Source of the DNA: Gilliamella mensalis
Lineage (GTDB): Bacteria; Pseudomonadota; Gammaproteobacteria; Enterobacterales; Orbaceae
DNA length: 64,000 nucleotides
Assembly (NCBI RefSeq): GCF_900103085.1
Contig: NZ_FMWR01000007.1
Span: 1-64,000 of the forward strand
Direction of reading: 5' to 3'
Shown: piece after piece, positions 29,390 through 38,717 of the stretch
Position numbering within the stretch: the stretch's first letter is position 1
Layout: each line of letters starts with the position of its first letter
Position numbers and translations under genes: made by a program
Notes under the pieces: generated by a model
Told to the model about the DNA's origin: nothing
What the model saw: the letters and a program-made list of their open reading frames with translations, nothing else
Database searches by the model: none

Positions 29390-29405
29390 TGTGATTAATA
29401 TCACA
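29390..29405 (-). promoter_or_regulatory. Predicted CRP site in front of treB
   Basis: TGTGA, six bases and TCACA form a perfect CRP half-site palindrome just upstream of the TreR operator, consistent with catabolite control of treBC. Confidence 0.75.
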
Positions 29406-29448
29406 TATTGGGGTGAAATAAGCACAAATTAAATAGTTATGGCTGAAA

Positions 29449-30414
29449 CTAGCTTATTAAGCGGCAAGGAACAGTGATGCAGTTAAGCTCAAAAGGATTT
29501 TGTAACAGATTCAGTAACGTTTGCGCTGCATAGCGACCTGCTTGATCAAAACCGAGCTCAACCGCACATGTCTTTGGGAAAAGAAAACTCAGCAGCTCAC
29601 TATTGCCAATACTGGCTACTGTAATATCATCAAGCTGTTTTTCGTGTAAATATTTATTTAATCCTAAGGCGATGCTATCGGTTGCGCAAACAATCGCTGA
29701 TGGATTTTTCACTAACACCAACTCGGCAAGCTCATAGCCGGAACGATAACTTAATTGCCCTAAAGCTGCATTCGGGGTAAGTTGATATTGTTTGCAAAAA
29801 TCCACATAGGCTTGATAACGCAGTGCGCCAGTGGTTTGGTCTTGTTGCTCAACACCGATATAGCCAATTTTTTGATGTTGCTGCGATTGATATAAATGGG
29901 CAAGTAACATGTTTACCGCGCCCACATCATCATAACAAATACAACTGTGTGAGGGGAGTTTTCTTGCGATCACCACGCTTTTATCCCGCCAGACGGATAA
30001 TAACGACTGCTCAAGCCCAGTAAAGGCAAAGATAATAACGCCATCAGCTTGCTTGTCTTTGAGCATGGATAGATGTTCGTTAACTTTGGTGGTACTAAAT
30101 TGACTCTCCATAATGATCGGATCATAACCATGCTGGTAAAAAATAGGCAACATGCTTTGCACCGCTTGGTTTTCAGACAGGGAATCAAGCCGAGTGATAA
30201 TAATACCAATGACTTTATTCCCATAGCCACGCATGGCTCTAGCTGATTTCGACGGGGTAAATTGATACTGTTCAATAATTGCCATTACATTGGCACGGGT
30301 ACTTGCTTTTACCATCGGATCATGATTAATCACCCGTGAAACTGTCGATTTACTCACCCCACAAAGCTTGGCAATATCTTTAATAGTTAAGTGATTTGAA
30401 GATCTGCTCATCAT
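29449..30414 (-). CDS. treR: Trehalose operon repressor, LacI family
   Basis: A 321-aa protein. The N-terminal HTH is LTIKDIAKLCGVSKSTVSRV with the hinge helix SKSARAMRGYGNKVIGIII, followed by the periplasmic-binding-like domain. Its position just upstream of treB, its length and the GGGAACGTTCCC operator support TreR. It probably senses trehalose 6-phosphate. Confidence 0.9.
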   Translation of the reverse strand: MMSRSSNHLTIKDIAKLCGVSKSTVSRVINHDPMVKASTRANVMAIIEQYQFTPSKSARAMRGYGNKVIGIIITRLDSLSENQAVQSMLPIFYQHGYDPIIMESQFSTTKVNEHLSMLKDKQADGVIIFAFTGLEQSLLSVWRDKSVVIARKLPSHSCICYDDVGAVNMLLAHLYQSQQHQKIGYIGVEQQDQTTGALRYQAYVDFCKQYQLTPNAALGQLSYRSGYELAELVLVKNPSAIVCATDSIALGLNKYLHEKQLDDITVASIGNSELLSFLFPKTCAVELGFDQAGRYAAQTLLNLLQNPFELNCITVPCRLIS

Positions 30415-30565
30415 AAATTAGCCAACAAAAATCAATAAAATCATACTAAGCTATTTTAGAAAAAATAGCGATTTCAGATTGTTTATGTTGGTTTGGTAAA
30501 TTTTTTTTGCTAAACACTAAACAGTAGTTAGAATTAAAATCAGGTAGAAAATGATAAAATTTGAA

Positions 30566-31678
30566 TTAGCACGAGTCAAAACTATTTATTAACGCCAATA
30601 AACTGTTTTTAATAGCGTTATTATCTTGCGTTAAATCAATAGTGCAAAATGATAATTTATGTCCTTGGATAGTCATATTTTCATTAACCGTCACACCGAC
30701 AGTCGGGTATAGTAACATGCCAGAGGCGCAAACGGATAAAGGATCGCTATTTTTTTCCTGACTTCTTAAATAAGCATACAATTGATAAAGGTGATGACTA
30801 CTAAACGAGTTAAGTCTAAACCGTGATTTTTTTAAAATTGAGGTACATTTAGTATCAATGATTAAACGTTGTGTATGACTGCGATTTTCAAGGATTAAAT
30901 CGGTTTTCATGGTGGGTAAATAGGCGGTGATATTATCGGTCGCATTGCTATATTGCCAATTTAATTTTTTACCCGCATAAATAGTCCATTGCTCAGGATC
31001 TAAATTTACACGGTAAAAGCCAACTATTGCCTTTTCAAATAACTCTCGTAACCAATGATCGGTTTTTTTTAGTTGTTCAATAGTATGTAATCCTTGAAAT
31101 TGAGTGGGCATTGACAAACTAAAAATCAGTTTTGCTAATGAAATTAAAGTATTATCTTTAAGATTTGCATGGTTAAAACGCTCCTTTTCATAGCAATAAT
31201 GTGTTGTTTGACCAATTTTCAACGCAGTAAATTGATGAATGATTTTTCTACATTGTTCAATTAAGCTCGCATCTTTCAATTGTTTTATTAATAGATGAGC
31301 CGCAGCATGAATATAGCGATTTTTAGGGGTATCAATCGTTAAATCATCATATCGACATTGAATTTTACCCTTTGCCAATAATTGCTTACGCTGAGTAGTT
31401 AAAATATCTATTTTTCCTCTGACACGATTAAGTGCTTTTGTTGTGAGCTGATAATCTGCAGCAAGGTGATGTATTAACCATTTATTTGCTGCCTGACAAT
31501 ATAGTTTGGCAGCGAGCGTTATTAATTCCTCAGGGTTATTTTCTAGTTCTATTCTCTGTTTTTTCCCTACAGTTTTATAATAATCAGAAGCATAGAGCAA
31601 AAGTAGCCATATGTTTCTAATTGGTATTTTGGCAACGGTAGTATTGGTTAATAGCGGATGATAATTTATCGTGGTCAT
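30566..31678 (-). CDS. mcrC: McrC nuclease subunit of the type IV McrBC restriction system
   Basis: A 370-aa protein. The start (IPIRNIWLLLLYASDYYKT) is the McrC signature. A PD-(D/E)xK active site is seen in the C-terminal half: aspartate and glutamate in KTDLILENRSHTQRLIIDTKC, at about 253-273. McrC cuts DNA after the McrB ring translocates on methylated substrate. The start overlaps the last base of mcrB. Confidence 0.9.
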   Translation of the reverse strand: MTTINYHPLLTNTTVAKIPIRNIWLLLLYASDYYKTVGKKQRIELENNPEELITLAAKLYCQAANKWLIHHLAADYQLTTKALNRVRGKIDILTTQRKQLLAKGKIQCRYDDLTIDTPKNRYIHAAAHLLIKQLKDASLIEQCRKIIHQFTALKIGQTTHYCYEKERFNHANLKDNTLISLAKLIFSLSMPTQFQGLHTIEQLKKTDHWLRELFEKAIVGFYRVNLDPEQWTIYAGKKLNWQYSNATDNITAYLPTMKTDLILENRSHTQRLIIDTKCTSILKKSRFRLNSFSSHHLYQLYAYLRSQEKNSDPLSVCASGMLLYPTVGVTVNENMTIQGHKLSFCTIDLTQDNNAIKNSLLALINSFDSC

Positions 31679-33375
31679 TATTGTGCATCATCTAATAATA
31701 TATTCATCGCATTACTCAATTTTTCAGGCTCGCCAAACCAATACTCTTCTAATAGAGGCTCGATTTCTGAACGAACAATATGCTCAAACCAATCTTGCGC
31801 AGCCATTTCTTGGTTAAGACAAGTAAAATAGCTATGCCCAATGGTAAATGCATTGCCGAGTGTACTATCATTACTGATATATTGATTTAATGCCTCTATA
31901 CGGTGCTTTATATCTTGTAATTGTTGCGGTGAAAAGTCGTTTTTTTCTTGCATATAGTTGAGCCAATTTTCGCCAAAATGAGGACTTAAATGATAAAAGG
32001 CAAAACGACGACGTAAAGCAAAATCGAGCATCGCTAACGAACGATCGGCAATATTCATAGTACCGATAACATAAAGATTGGCAGGAATAAATACGCCTTT
32101 TTCATTTTGATGTTGGTATGTTAATTCTAAGGCTTCATTTGGATTTCGTTTATCAGCTTCAAGTAGCGTTAACATTTCACCAAAAATTTGTGCTGGATTG
32201 CCACGATTAATTTCTTCAATCACAATTACATAATTTGATTGAGCATCATTCCGTGCTTGATTAATTATCTCTAAAAAAGGTCCATCAATCAGCGCTAATT
32301 TACCATCACTGGTTGGTCGATAGCCGCGGATAAAATCCTCGTAAGACATATTAGGATGAAACTGAATGGCTTTGATATTTTTTGAATCTTTATAACCAAC
32401 AATAATATTAGCTAAACGTTTAGCTAACCAAGTTTTACCTGTCCCTGGCGGACCTTGTAAAATAATATTTTTTTTCAACCTTAAGCTCTTTAATATGGCT
32501 TGCAACTGTTGTTTATCAATAAAACAACCTTCATTGATTAGGTCATCTTGGGTATAAGATTGTTTTATGATTACGGGTTCAGTCATATCTTGGTTATCAT
32601 AATTTTCTTCTTCATTTAGGGTGTCAATATCCAGTAATTTATATTTTCCACCACCCAAAAATAATAAAATATTATTATTTCTTAACTCTTGAAATCTATT
32701 ATCAATAGTTGATTCAATAGTATTATTGTTAGGAAATAATAGTTGAAGATTCTCTTTATAATGCTCAAGAAATTCTGACCGAGTAAATATATTACTATTT
32801 TTCTGATAACATAATTGTTTAATGCGTTTTAATACAATATCTAGCCAAGAATCATTAATCGGTTCGTTAATCTCGTTGGCATTAGTACTACTATTGTTAC
32901 TTAAATTATTATCCCCATAACGAGATTTCCAATATGGAGCATTGCGAAAGGCATCAATATCTTGTGGCTGATCATAAAATGCAAAATTAATTAATTGTTT
33001 CGATAACCAAAAATCCTCTTTAACACCCCAGATAGCGGCTATATAGGTATAAAAGTACCATTTCTTATTCAAATTAGTTTGGTACCAATCGACTTCTAAC
33101 AATTTTCCATCACCATGATTTTTAGTTACGGTGCCGATAGCCTTTATTTCCATTACCGAAACAGGTAGACCTTTATTATCAAAGGGTAAATTATTTTTCT
33201 GATTATAGGTTGATTTGATGGCAACTTTATCGCCAACAGAAATAGATTTTACGATATCCAAAAGCTTATTATCATAACCATTTTGCCAGATACCTGAACT
33301 AATAAAATGCTCTGTTTGGTCTTTACTACCTTTAAATTTTGCACCTAAAAACCAATATGTTTTTATTCCGTCCAA
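31678..33375 (-). CDS. mcrB: McrB AAA+ GTPase subunit with an unusual N-terminal recognition region
   Basis: A 565-aa protein. The C-terminal AAA+ part is McrB-like: Walker A GPPGTGKT at 308-315, Walker B in IEEINRGNPAQIFGEMLTLL, and MNIADRSLAMLDFALRRRF, which resembles the McrB guanine-specificity motif. The N-terminal 150 residues (TYWFLGAKFKGSKDQTEHFI...) do not look like the E. coli McrB DNA-binding domain. They may form a PUA/EVE-like reader of modified bases; this is an inference. Residues 180-250 look like a winged helix. The N-terminal domain decides which modification is recognised, so the target is unknown. Confidence 0.88.
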   Translation of the reverse strand: MDGIKTYWFLGAKFKGSKDQTEHFISSGIWQNGYDNKLLDIVKSISVGDKVAIKSTYNQKNNLPFDNKGLPVSVMEIKAIGTVTKNHGDGKLLEVDWYQTNLNKKWYFYTYIAAIWGVKEDFWLSKQLINFAFYDQPQDIDAFRNAPYWKSRYGDNNLSNNSSTNANEINEPINDSWLDIVLKRIKQLCYQKNSNIFTRSEFLEHYKENLQLLFPNNNTIESTIDNRFQELRNNNILLFLGGGKYKLLDIDTLNEEENYDNQDMTEPVIIKQSYTQDDLINEGCFIDKQQLQAILKSLRLKKNIILQGPPGTGKTWLAKRLANIIVGYKDSKNIKAIQFHPNMSYEDFIRGYRPTSDGKLALIDGPFLEIINQARNDAQSNYVIVIEEINRGNPAQIFGEMLTLLEADKRNPNEALELTYQHQNEKGVFIPANLYVIGTMNIADRSLAMLDFALRRRFAFYHLSPHFGENWLNYMQEKNDFSPQQLQDIKHRIEALNQYISNDSTLGNAFTIGHSYFTCLNQEMAAQDWFEHIVRSEIEPLLEEYWFGEPEKLSNAMNILLDDAQ

Positions 33376-33624
33376 TTGCTTTCCTTTCTAATCATGTTAT
33401 TTATTTTTATGTATATTTTAAACTAATTTATTGTTAACCAAAAATAGAATATTGTTAATTATTTGCTGATTATCGTTATATGGATATAAAGCTGTTTTCA
33501 GCCATTTTTCATAACAATAGTAAATAATTTAAACGGTAATATTGATTCCGAGTATCATGCTTATCGGTCGTGACAAAAATGCCAACTCAGATGAGTTTTA
33601 TTTTGGCTGCGAAGCATTTGATGG

Positions 33625-33990
33625 CTAATTATGATTGATTGACGGATGAGGAAAAGGTGACTCATCCGCTTTTAATTTGTAAGCCTTTCCCCACGCTAAC
33701 ATGGCATCATGCACCTGTTTTAGACTTTGTCCAACCTCGGTTAACGTATATTCAACTCTTGGCGGAACCTCGGCATACACTTTGCGAGTTAATAACCCAT
33801 TTTTTTCCATAGCACGCAGGTGCTGAGTTAAGACTTTTTGTGATATGCCAGTCAGCGATTTTTTTAGTTCACCAAAGCGCTTGGTTCCTGTAAGCAGGTC
33901 TCGCACAATTAAGACTTTCCACTTATCACCTATTAACATTAATGTTATTTCAACAGGGCAAATAGGCAAATCATTATTTAATTTAATCAT
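33625..33990 (-). CDS. HxlR-family transcriptional regulator
   Basis: A 121-aa winged-helix protein. HxlR features: CPVEITLMLIGDKWKVLIVR, then LLTGTKRFGELKKSLTGISQ and KVLTQHLRAMEKNGLLTRKV. It is divergent from the Rossmann-type gene at 34131, with 140 bases between, so it probably controls that gene. Members of the family often respond to electrophiles or thiol stress. A conserved-type cysteine at residue 11 could be the sensor. Confidence 0.88.
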   Translation of the reverse strand: MIKLNNDLPICPVEITLMLIGDKWKVLIVRDLLTGTKRFGELKKSLTGISQKVLTQHLRAMEKNGLLTRKVYAEVPPRVEYTLTEVGQSLKQVHDAMLAWGKAYKLKADESPFPHPSINHN

Positions 33991-34130
33991 TAATGCTTAA
34001 AATTCAACAATAGTTTCAAAAAAGTTACTATAGCACTATTTGGTACCTACTTTACAGTAGAAACGTTAAAGACTAATCTAAAACCATCTTTATATCATGT
34101 TAATCCTTAAACAATTAAAAGGAGCAAAGT

Positions 34131-34766
34131 ATGAAAATTGCAGTCATTGGTGCGAGTGGTAAAACAGGGCAACTTTTAGTAAAAGAGGCGATTTCACGAG
34201 GACATGACGTTACCGCAATAGTGCGTAAAGCAAGTCAACAGCTCGATCCCAAAGCAACCGTGATGATTAAAGATCTATTCGAATTAACCTATACTGATTT
34301 AAAACCCTTTGATGTGATTATCGATGCATTTGGTACTTGGGCACTGGAATCACTGCCATTGCATCAAACCAGTTTAAAACATTTAACGGATATATTAAGC
34401 GGTAAAACAAATCGCCTATTAGTGGTGGGGGGAGCAGGCAGTTTATATGTTAATCCACAGCATTCACTACGTTTGGTTGATTCACCTGATTTTCCTGAGG
34501 CATTTAAACCATTAGCCACCAATATGGCCAAAGCACTTGATGCGCTTAGAACATGCGATGATGTGCAATGGACTTATTTAAGCCCAGCCATTGAGTTTAA
34601 CGCTGACGGGGAAAGAACTGGGCATTATATCTTGGGCGGTGAAGAGGTGTTATTTAACAGCCAAGGAAAAAGCCAAATCAGTTATGCCGATTATGCCATT
34701 GCCATGATTGATGAAGCAGAAAAAGCCAAGCATATTAAGCAACGTTTTACCGTTGCAACTGAATAA
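34131..34766 (+). CDS. NAD(P)-binding Rossmann-fold protein (atypical SDR, YwnB-like)
   Basis: A 211-aa protein. The dinucleotide motif GASGKTG lies at residues 7-13, followed by an R/K-rich strand end (VTAIVRKASQQ), typical of NADP-binding NmrA/YwnB-like proteins. A VGGAGSLYVNP block is also family-typical. Its substrate is unknown. The AAGGAG ribosome site is strong. It is probably regulated by the divergent HxlR gene. Confidence 0.85.
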   Translation: MKIAVIGASGKTGQLLVKEAISRGHDVTAIVRKASQQLDPKATVMIKDLFELTYTDLKPFDVIIDAFGTWALESLPLHQTSLKHLTDILSGKTNRLLVVGGAGSLYVNPQHSLRLVDSPDFPEAFKPLATNMAKALDALRTCDDVQWTYLSPAIEFNADGERTGHYILGGEEVLFNSQGKSQISYADYAIAMIDEAEKAKHIKQRFTVATE

Positions 34767-35097
34767 GGTTGCTAAAGTTTTGTAACCAAACTTGTTTGGA
34801 CAGAATAAGCACCGATTTTCCATAATAACGAACACAATATCCCGACACATTTTTCAACACGCTTCAAGGCTTATTATTTTAGGAACGAGTTGGATCTGAC
34901 TTGGGATATTTTTGAATTTTAGTGAAAAAATGTATTTAACGGCAACGTATTAACCAAGAGTGGTGAATAGCCAAAGTCAAAAATTTTGTCAAAAAGTTTC
35001 AGGTAACTATACGTTTAAGTATAAAAACTATTTTTTAGGCAAAAAATAGACCTAAAAAAACAAATATTTATCATCTTTTTTAATGAATAAATTTAGA
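34767..35097. other. Non-coding AT-rich stretch
   Basis: I see no gene here. CTATTTTTT, AGGC and AAAAAATAG form an AT-only hairpin at 35028-35049, without a clear role. Confidence 0.4.
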
Positions 35098-35208
35098 TTA
35101 CGTTTTTAGAGCCTCTCTCACTTGCATCAAAACTTCACCAAGTAGATTTTTGCCGCGCCATTTAGTCATATTAAATCTCATTTCGTCATCAATACTTAAT
35201 CTTTTTAT
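35098..35208 (-). pseudogene. C-terminal stump of a NADAR (YbiA-like) gene
   Basis: The minus strand reads RLSIDDEMRFNMTKWRGKN and then LLGEVLMQVREALKT, stop at 35098. The WRGKNLLGxxLMxVR pattern closes NADAR-family proteins, N-glycosidases linked to ADP-ribose and NAD chemistry. A stop codon lies directly upstream in frame and the rest of the gene is absent. It lies next to the DUF262/HEPN pair. Confidence 0.6.
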
Positions 35209-35398
35209 TTAGCTAGGATTTGCAACTAATTACCGCTAAAATACCGAGCAAATTTTGCTGGCAATCGGTTAAATAAAAAATAAACCAATGATACTTTATA
35301 TATAATTAATCTAATCAAAATATAGCAGATTTGTTAATTAAAACCGCGATAGTTGTTTTCGTATTGTTAATCATGAAAAATTTATGGCAGGTAATTTT

Positions 35399-36643
35399 AT
35401 GGAAAATAGGGTTTATTATGGAGAGTATACTTTAAAACATTGGATTGAATTAATCTTGAATAAAAATATTGTCTTACCTGATTATCAACGACATTTTGTT
35501 TGGAGTGATGAAAAAGTAAAAACATTAATACAAACTTTTTCAGATAAACAATTTATACCTCCTGTAACAATTGGCGCTTTTAAAATCGATGGTAAAAATG
35601 ATAATTTAATTCTTGATGGACAACAACGCTTAACAAGTATTTTATTAGCTTATTTAGGTCTATATCCAAATAAAGACAAATATTCTAAGCCGTTAGAATC
35701 ATATGTTAGTGAAAATGATGATGAAGATGATGATGAAGATCCATGTATATGTGAATGGACTTTTAGAGAGCTTACAAAAAAAGGCAGCAATAGAGATGAT
35801 TTAATTAAGAAGATAAATATAAATAATGCAGAAAATGCAGAATATAAATCGCTAGATTTCAATCTGGACGATGAATTTTTTGAAAAAAATTTTTTGGGTT
35901 TTTCTTATTTAGTTCCTGATATATCGTATGATGCTAAAATCCAACAAAAATACTATTCTTCCGTTTTTAGAAATATCAATATTCAAGGTCAAACTCTGTT
36001 ACCTCAAGAAAGCCGAGCCTCATTATATTTTTTGGATAAAGAATTAACAAATTTTTTTACACCAGATTTTTGTCAAAAAATAACGGTAAAAAACTTTGGT
36101 AATAAGGCTAAATTCGATTTTGTTAGATATTTATCTCTTCTTTCGCATTATTTTAAAAGTCAAAATAGAAACATAGTTGCACGTAGCTATAAATCTAAAA
36201 TGGAGCAATATTATGAACAATATATCTATTGTGTAGTTAATGATGAAGAATCAAAATTATTCGGCAAATTTTCAGAAATTTTTCCTAATAAAGAATATAG
36301 TTCACGTTTTGAACTATTAAAACAAACAATAAATAATCTCAAAATCCCTAATGAATATAGTTCGATTATTGATCTAGATGTATATTTTTTTGGTCTAATA
36401 TATCAAATCATCTTTAATAAAAATGAAATACCTATCATAGATAATACTAAAATAAAATTTAAAGATGGCGATTCAATAAAATATATTGAAATTGATGAAT
36501 TTAAAACAAAACTAGATGAGAAGATTAATACTTTTAAAAGAGGTGCTCATAAAAAATCACCTAGCAACCTACAACATTTAAGAAAACGTATGGAACAATC
36601 AATAAAATTATATGAAAAAATTATAGATAATGAAAAAGCATAA
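35399..36643 (+). CDS. DUF262 (GmrSD/ParB-like) protein of a putative two-gene defence unit
   Basis: A 414-aa protein; I choose the ATG at 35399 because AGG precedes it at a normal distance, while the one at 35384 has no site. The N-terminal DUF262 motif is clear: IVLPDYQRHFVWSDEKV at about 24-40, and DGQQRLTSIL at about 73-82, the likely nucleotide and metal site of this ParB-like fold. An acidic aspartate/glutamate loop follows at about 105-115. The C-terminal part is helical and has no GmrD-like HNH motif that I can see. Base use is far more AT-rich than in neighbouring core genes. It overlaps the next gene by 14 bp. Confidence 0.8.
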   Translation: MENRVYYGEYTLKHWIELILNKNIVLPDYQRHFVWSDEKVKTLIQTFSDKQFIPPVTIGAFKIDGKNDNLILDGQQRLTSILLAYLGLYPNKDKYSKPLESYVSENDDEDDDEDPCICEWTFRELTKKGSNRDDLIKKININNAENAEYKSLDFNLDDEFFEKNFLGFSYLVPDISYDAKIQQKYYSSVFRNINIQGQTLLPQESRASLYFLDKELTNFFTPDFCQKITVKNFGNKAKFDFVRYLSLLSHYFKSQNRNIVARSYKSKMEQYYEQYIYCVVNDEESKLFGKFSEIFPNKEYSSRFELLKQTINNLKIPNEYSSIIDLDVYFFGLIYQIIFNKNEIPIIDNTKIKFKDGDSIKYIEIDEFKTKLDEKINTFKRGAHKKSPSNLQHLRKRMEQSIKLYEKIIDNEKA

Positions 36644-37358
36644 AAATTTTATTTTAACTCCTATTACAAGCAATTTAGAAATTGCAGTGACTTCCTGCTC
36701 AGGTATCGGTAATGGTATTGAAACTTTTCCCCTATGTGACTACATAATGCAATCAATTTTCCTCAAAATGACTGGATTTCAAGAACAAAAAATGAAGTGT
36801 ATTTGTTGGGATTTAGCAACAGAGGATTACGATTATCGATATCAGAAATTTAGAAATGGTTTAGGAGAATGTTCTCAATATAAAGACAAAAATAATATAT
36901 ATACAGAACTTGTTGAACAAATTAAAAAATATGATCCAAGCTTTGAGCATTTTTCTGACGAGGAAAGAGAAAAAATATTAAAAGATACAACACTCGAAAT
37001 ACATAATATTTTCAAAAATACTAATTTGTTTTACTGGAGCACAAAAAAATATTATGAATTTGAAGATTTTTGGAAGACTATTACAATAGATCATTTTGCT
37101 AAAGGTACTTTATTTTTAGCTGAAAATAAAAATAACTTTTTAAAAGAAAAAATATATGAAAAACATTTATATCGTCATAGAAATAGATGTGCTCATAATA
37201 TATTGTGTGTTCAACAACACTTGCCCTCATTAAAAACACTTGTTGATAATGATTATAAATATGAAAATTATTTTATATGGTTTGCCATACTATCTCTTAT
37301 AGATAATATTTTTATTAATTTGTACAAGAAATATTTAGATTTATATAATAAAAATTAA
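36630..37358 (+). CDS. HEPN-like protein paired with DUF262
   Basis: A 242-aa helical protein. I do not recognise a named family. RNRCAH at 184-189 matches the R-x4-H motif of HEPN ribonucleases and is set in a helical context (EKHLYRHRNRCAHNILCVQQHL). The start lies inside the end of the DUF262 gene, so the two are almost certainly coexpressed. Strong AT bias matches its partner. An RNA-cleaving effector switched by the DUF262 protein is a plausible model; this is an inference. Confidence 0.7.
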   Translation: MKKHKNFILTPITSNLEIAVTSCSGIGNGIETFPLCDYIMQSIFLKMTGFQEQKMKCICWDLATEDYDYRYQKFRNGLGECSQYKDKNNIYTELVEQIKKYDPSFEHFSDEEREKILKDTTLEIHNIFKNTNLFYWSTKKYYEFEDFWKTITIDHFAKGTLFLAENKNNFLKEKIYEKHLYRHRNRCAHNILCVQQHLPSLKTLVDNDYKYENYFIWFAILSLIDNIFINLYKKYLDLYNKN

Positions 37359-37593
37359 TGTTTTTATGTAAGATCATAATAGCTATTGGAAAGTTTCTAT
37401 TTTTAAACCGCTAGGTTTTATATACCTTTTAGCTTTAATGAAAGACTAAAGTTATTGTTAAAAATTTTTATGTCACTTTGTGTTTATGTAAAAAAATAGT
37501 ATATATTTACTCAATAGTGTTTAAAAATGGCGCGATTGTGTTAAATAGGTATTGCTTTATTATTTAATTACTATAATATGGTCTCCTCTCTGA

Positions 37594-37670
<77 letters not shown>

Positions 37671-37709
37671 ATTCCTATCAATCCTTGATATGTCCTTTTT
37701 TCTAAATCA

Positions 37710-38594
37710 CTATTTTGTTTTTGGTACAGCTAATAATGTTGCAACAGCTTCGCTAATGCGTCTAGCTATGTAGCTATTGTTCATGGTGTACAAATGAATG
37801 CCATCCACATTTTGTGAAACTAAATCAACAATCTGATCGATGGCATAAGCAATGCCCGCATCACGAAATGCATCAGGATGATGTTCATATTTTTCCATCA
37901 TTTGTTTGAATTTTTTCGGTAGATTCACTCCACACATCGATACCATGCGCTCAATTTGGTTTTTATTAGTCACTGGCATAATGCCAGCTTCGATCGGCAC
38001 ATTAATGCCCATATCGTGTGCTTTATCTAAAAATGCATAAAAATAGTCATTATCAAAAAATAACTGTGAAATAAGTTGATCAGTACCCGCATTGACCTTT
38101 TCTTTTAAGTGGATCAGATCTTGTTTTAGGGTTGATGCTTCAAGATGACATTCTGGATAACATGCACCAATCACGTTAAAATCACCGTTTTCTTTAATAA
38201 ATGTTACCAGTTCGCTGGCGTATCGAAAATCATCTTTGGGCGGTATATTCGGGCTGATGTCACCACGCAAAGCAAGCACATTATCAATCCCTGCACATTT
38301 AAGATCGTGAAGGATTTTTTGCATCTCAGCTTTGTCAAAATTAATGCCCGGTAAGTGAGCAACACTTTCGATGCCATAAGTATGTTTGACTGAATGGGCA
38401 ATATCAATGGTAGTTTGCCCATTTAAGCTACCACCAGCACCATAAGTGACACTAATAAAATCAGGTTTAAAATAACCAAGCTCTCGTAGTGTGCTATAAA
38501 TTGTTTCTAAAGGTGATGTTTTTTTAGGGGGAAAAACTTCAAAAGAGAACACCGTTTTTTTATTAAATAATAGATTTGTTTTCATTTTTATCAT
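37710..38594 (-). CDS. metF: 5,10-methylenetetrahydrofolate reductase
   Basis: A 294-aa flavoenzyme that makes 5-methyl-THF, the methyl donor used by MetE. MetF landmarks: FSFEVFPPKK, ISVTYGAGGS, NVLALRGDIS, DQLISQLFFDNDYFY and IEAGIMPVTN. The first ATG (38594) has no clear ribosome site and the ATG at 38585 has GGA at a fair distance, so either could be the start. It follows metE in the same direction. Confidence 0.95.
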   Translation of the reverse strand: MIKMKTNLLFNKKTVFSFEVFPPKKTSPLETIYSTLRELGYFKPDFISVTYGAGGSLNGQTTIDIAHSVKHTYGIESVAHLPGINFDKAEMQKILHDLKCAGIDNVLALRGDISPNIPPKDDFRYASELVTFIKENGDFNVIGACYPECHLEASTLKQDLIHLKEKVNAGTDQLISQLFFDNDYFYAFLDKAHDMGINVPIEAGIMPVTNKNQIERMVSMCGVNLPKKFKQMMEKYEHHPDAFRDAGIAYAIDQIVDLVSQNVDGIHLYTMNNSYIARRISEAVATLLAVPKTK

Positions 38595-38624
38595 CCATTC
38601 GTTATATCACTTATTTTCCTTATT

Positions 38625-38660
38625 GACATTTCCGCCGCCAAAATAGGCAGCGGAATTGTC
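38625..38660 (-). repeat. Strong intercistronic hairpin between metE and metF
   Basis: GACATTTCCGCCGCC, AAAATA and GGCAGCGGAATTGTC can form a 15-bp stem with one mismatch and one wobble. On the transcript it is not followed by a T tract, so it may stabilise or process a metE-metF mRNA rather than stop it. Confidence 0.55.
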
Positions 38661-38717
38661 ATGCTCGTAAAGTACGATGTCTTAGTAAATAAACTCAGTT
38701 CTTTGTAAAAATAGTGC

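Noticed and set aside
34786-34799. CCAAAC TT GTTTGG palindrome after the Rossmann gene
   Set aside because: Two-base loop, no T tract and no neighbouring regulator to link it to.
37550-37577. A full -35/-10 promoter for the initiator tRNA
   Set aside because: TATAAT is clear, but the best -35 candidate (TTGCTT) is only 14 bases away, so the pair is not convincing.
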